Source: Caulobacter sp.
GTDB lineage: Bacteria > Pseudomonadota > Alphaproteobacteria > Caulobacterales > Caulobacteraceae
Assembly: GCA_030645575.1 (NCBI GenBank)
Contig: JAUSMJ010000063.1
Span: forward strand, 1 to 64,000
Length of the DNA stretch: 64,000 nucleotides
Reading direction: 5' to 3'
Shown here: in pieces, positions 63,231-64,000 of the stretch
Numbering within the stretch: position 1 is the first letter of the stretch
How the letters are laid out: the number at the start of each line of letters is the position of its first letter
Program-made: the position numbers and the translations under genes
The notes under the pieces: generated by a model
Seen by the model: the letters and a program-made list of their open reading frames with translations, nothing else
The model's database searches: none
Told to the model about the DNA's origin: nothing

Positions 63231-64000
63231 ATGGCCGATCATCAACACGGCGACGACCACGCGGGGCATAGCTGCTGCGCTGGAAAACCCAAGGTGGCGA
63301 ACGGCGTGCTGGACCCCGTCTGCGGCATGGCGGTCGATCCGGAAGCCACCGCGCACCACGCCACCCATGCCGGCGCGCACTTTCACTTCTGCTCGGCCGG
63401 CTGCCAGACGAAGTTCCAGGCCGATCCCGAGAAATACCTGTCCGGGGATCGCGCCGCGCAACCGCCCGCCCCGGTTGGAACGATATACACCTGCCCGATG
63501 CATCCGGAGATCCGCCAGGTCGGTCCCGGGTCCTGTCCGATCTGCGGCATGGCGCTGGAGCCTGAAACGGTCACCGCCGACTCCGGCCCCAATCCCGAGC
63601 TGGCGGACATGACGCGACGATTCTGGGTCGCGGTGGTCCTCAGCCTGCCGGTGTTTGCGCTGGAGATGGGCAATCACCTCTTCAACCTGCACGCCTTGCT
63701 GCCCGGCCAGTCTTCCAACTGGGTTCAGTTCGCCCTCGCAACGCCGGTGGTTCTATGGGCCGGATGGCCCTTCTTCGAGCGGGGCTGGGCGTCGGTCAGA
63801 ACCCGCAAGCTCAACATGTTCACCCTGATCGCGATGGGCGTGGGGGTCGCCTGGACCTACAGCGTGGTCGCCGTTGCGGCGCCCGGCGTCTTCCCGGCCG
63901 CCTTCCGCAACATGGATGGCAGCGTCCCGGTCTATTTCGAGGCGGCGGCGGTGATCACCGCACTGGTGCTGCTCGGGCAGGTGCTGGAGCTCGGCGCGCG
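63231..64000 (+). CDS. Copper-translocating P1B-ATPase (N-terminal part, cut by window end)
   Basis: Starts MADHQHGDDHAGHSCC (an ATG two codons earlier is possible). Residues ~25-65 are a YHS-type segment (VCGMAVDPEATAHHATHAGAHFHFCSAGCQTKFQADPEKYL), followed by a heavy-metal-binding TCPMHPEIRQVGPGSCPICGMALEPE. Then TM helices (VVLSLPVFALEMGNHLF, FALATPVVLWAGWPFFERGW) and LNMFTLIAMGVGVAWTYSVVAVAAPG. The catalytic DKTG lies beyond the window. Pumps Cu+ out of the cytoplasm. Confidence 0.93.
   Translation, partial: MADHQHGDDHAGHSCCAGKPKVANGVLDPVCGMAVDPEATAHHATHAGAHFHFCSAGCQTKFQADPEKYLSGDRAAQPPAPVGTIYTCPMHPEIRQVGPGSCPICGMALEPETVTADSGPNPELADMTRRFWVAVVLSLPVFALEMGNHLFNLHALLPGQSSNWVQFALATPVVLWAGWPFFERGWASVRTRKLNMFTLIAMGVGVAWTYSVVAVAAPGVFPAAFRNMDGSVPVYFEAAAVITALVLLGQVLELGA

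Overview
The window is high-GC alphaproteobacterial chromosome, most likely from the Caulobacteraceae. The best single marker is mipZ, the ParA-type division-plane ATPase of Caulobacterales (minus strand, 15.5-16.4 kb). A phasin, two carboxyl-CoA/acyl-CoA leucine-catabolism segments, an EcfG-free ECF system and dense dispersed palindromic repeats fit the same group. I cannot name the genus or species from sequence alone.

Layout. 0-8.7 kb: ilvC (cut by the window edge), an RcnB-family protein, a DUF924 protein, two tandem small secreted paralogues, then a plus-strand run thyA - TIR-like gene - thioesterase - secreted protein - folA. 8.7-17.9 kb: housekeeping genes (flavoprotein, D-amino-acid-type PLP enzyme, GNAT, GDPD, RidA, phasin, D,D-carboxypeptidase, J-protein, mipZ, panC, DUF1489). 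18-28 kb: leucine/isovalerate degradation genes (mccA, methylglutaconyl-CoA hydratase, mccB, ivd), split by a patatin-like phospholipase, tam and small genes including a 23-codon ORF with a full anti-SD match. 28-47 kb: GH24 muramidase, mgtE, tRNA-Leu(GAG), an old yellow enzyme, a double-HTH/hydrolase fusion, a CsgG-like protein, an acyl-CoA dehydrogenase, djlA, a HyuA-HyuB fusion, aspartic protease, TPR-sulfotransferase and dusA.

47-50.3 kb is an accessory insertion zone at the 5' end of dusA. It has two related att-like copies of the dusA start region, two integrase N-terminal remnants, a frameshifted apolipoprotein-N-acyltransferase-like gene and a divergent PadR repressor with paired operators. 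50.3-64 kb is a copper/heavy-metal resistance block: cusCBA-cusF with 4-bp ATGA overlaps, a second CusF, copA (multicopper oxidase)-copB, a CnrH-like sigma factor with a CnrX-like sensor, a possible CnrY-like anti-sigma, CsoR, and the start of a Cu-translocating P-type ATPase.

The most unusual feature is a 445-bp cassette at 40.8-41.2 kb. It carries a complete DUF559 (Vsr-like PD-(D/E)xK) domain between about 40-bp inverted repeats that themselves form hairpins, and it sits in frame inside the hydantoinase/oxoprolinase gene. A related but DUF559-free palindromic element (about 136 bp) sits in frame inside mccA, and two more lie between genes. Together they suggest a protein-tolerated palindromic element family, possibly with DUF559 as its mobility or maintenance enzyme; that last step is inference. 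The second candidate is an orphan TIR (Cap12/Pycsar-type) gene whose start overlaps the thyA stop.
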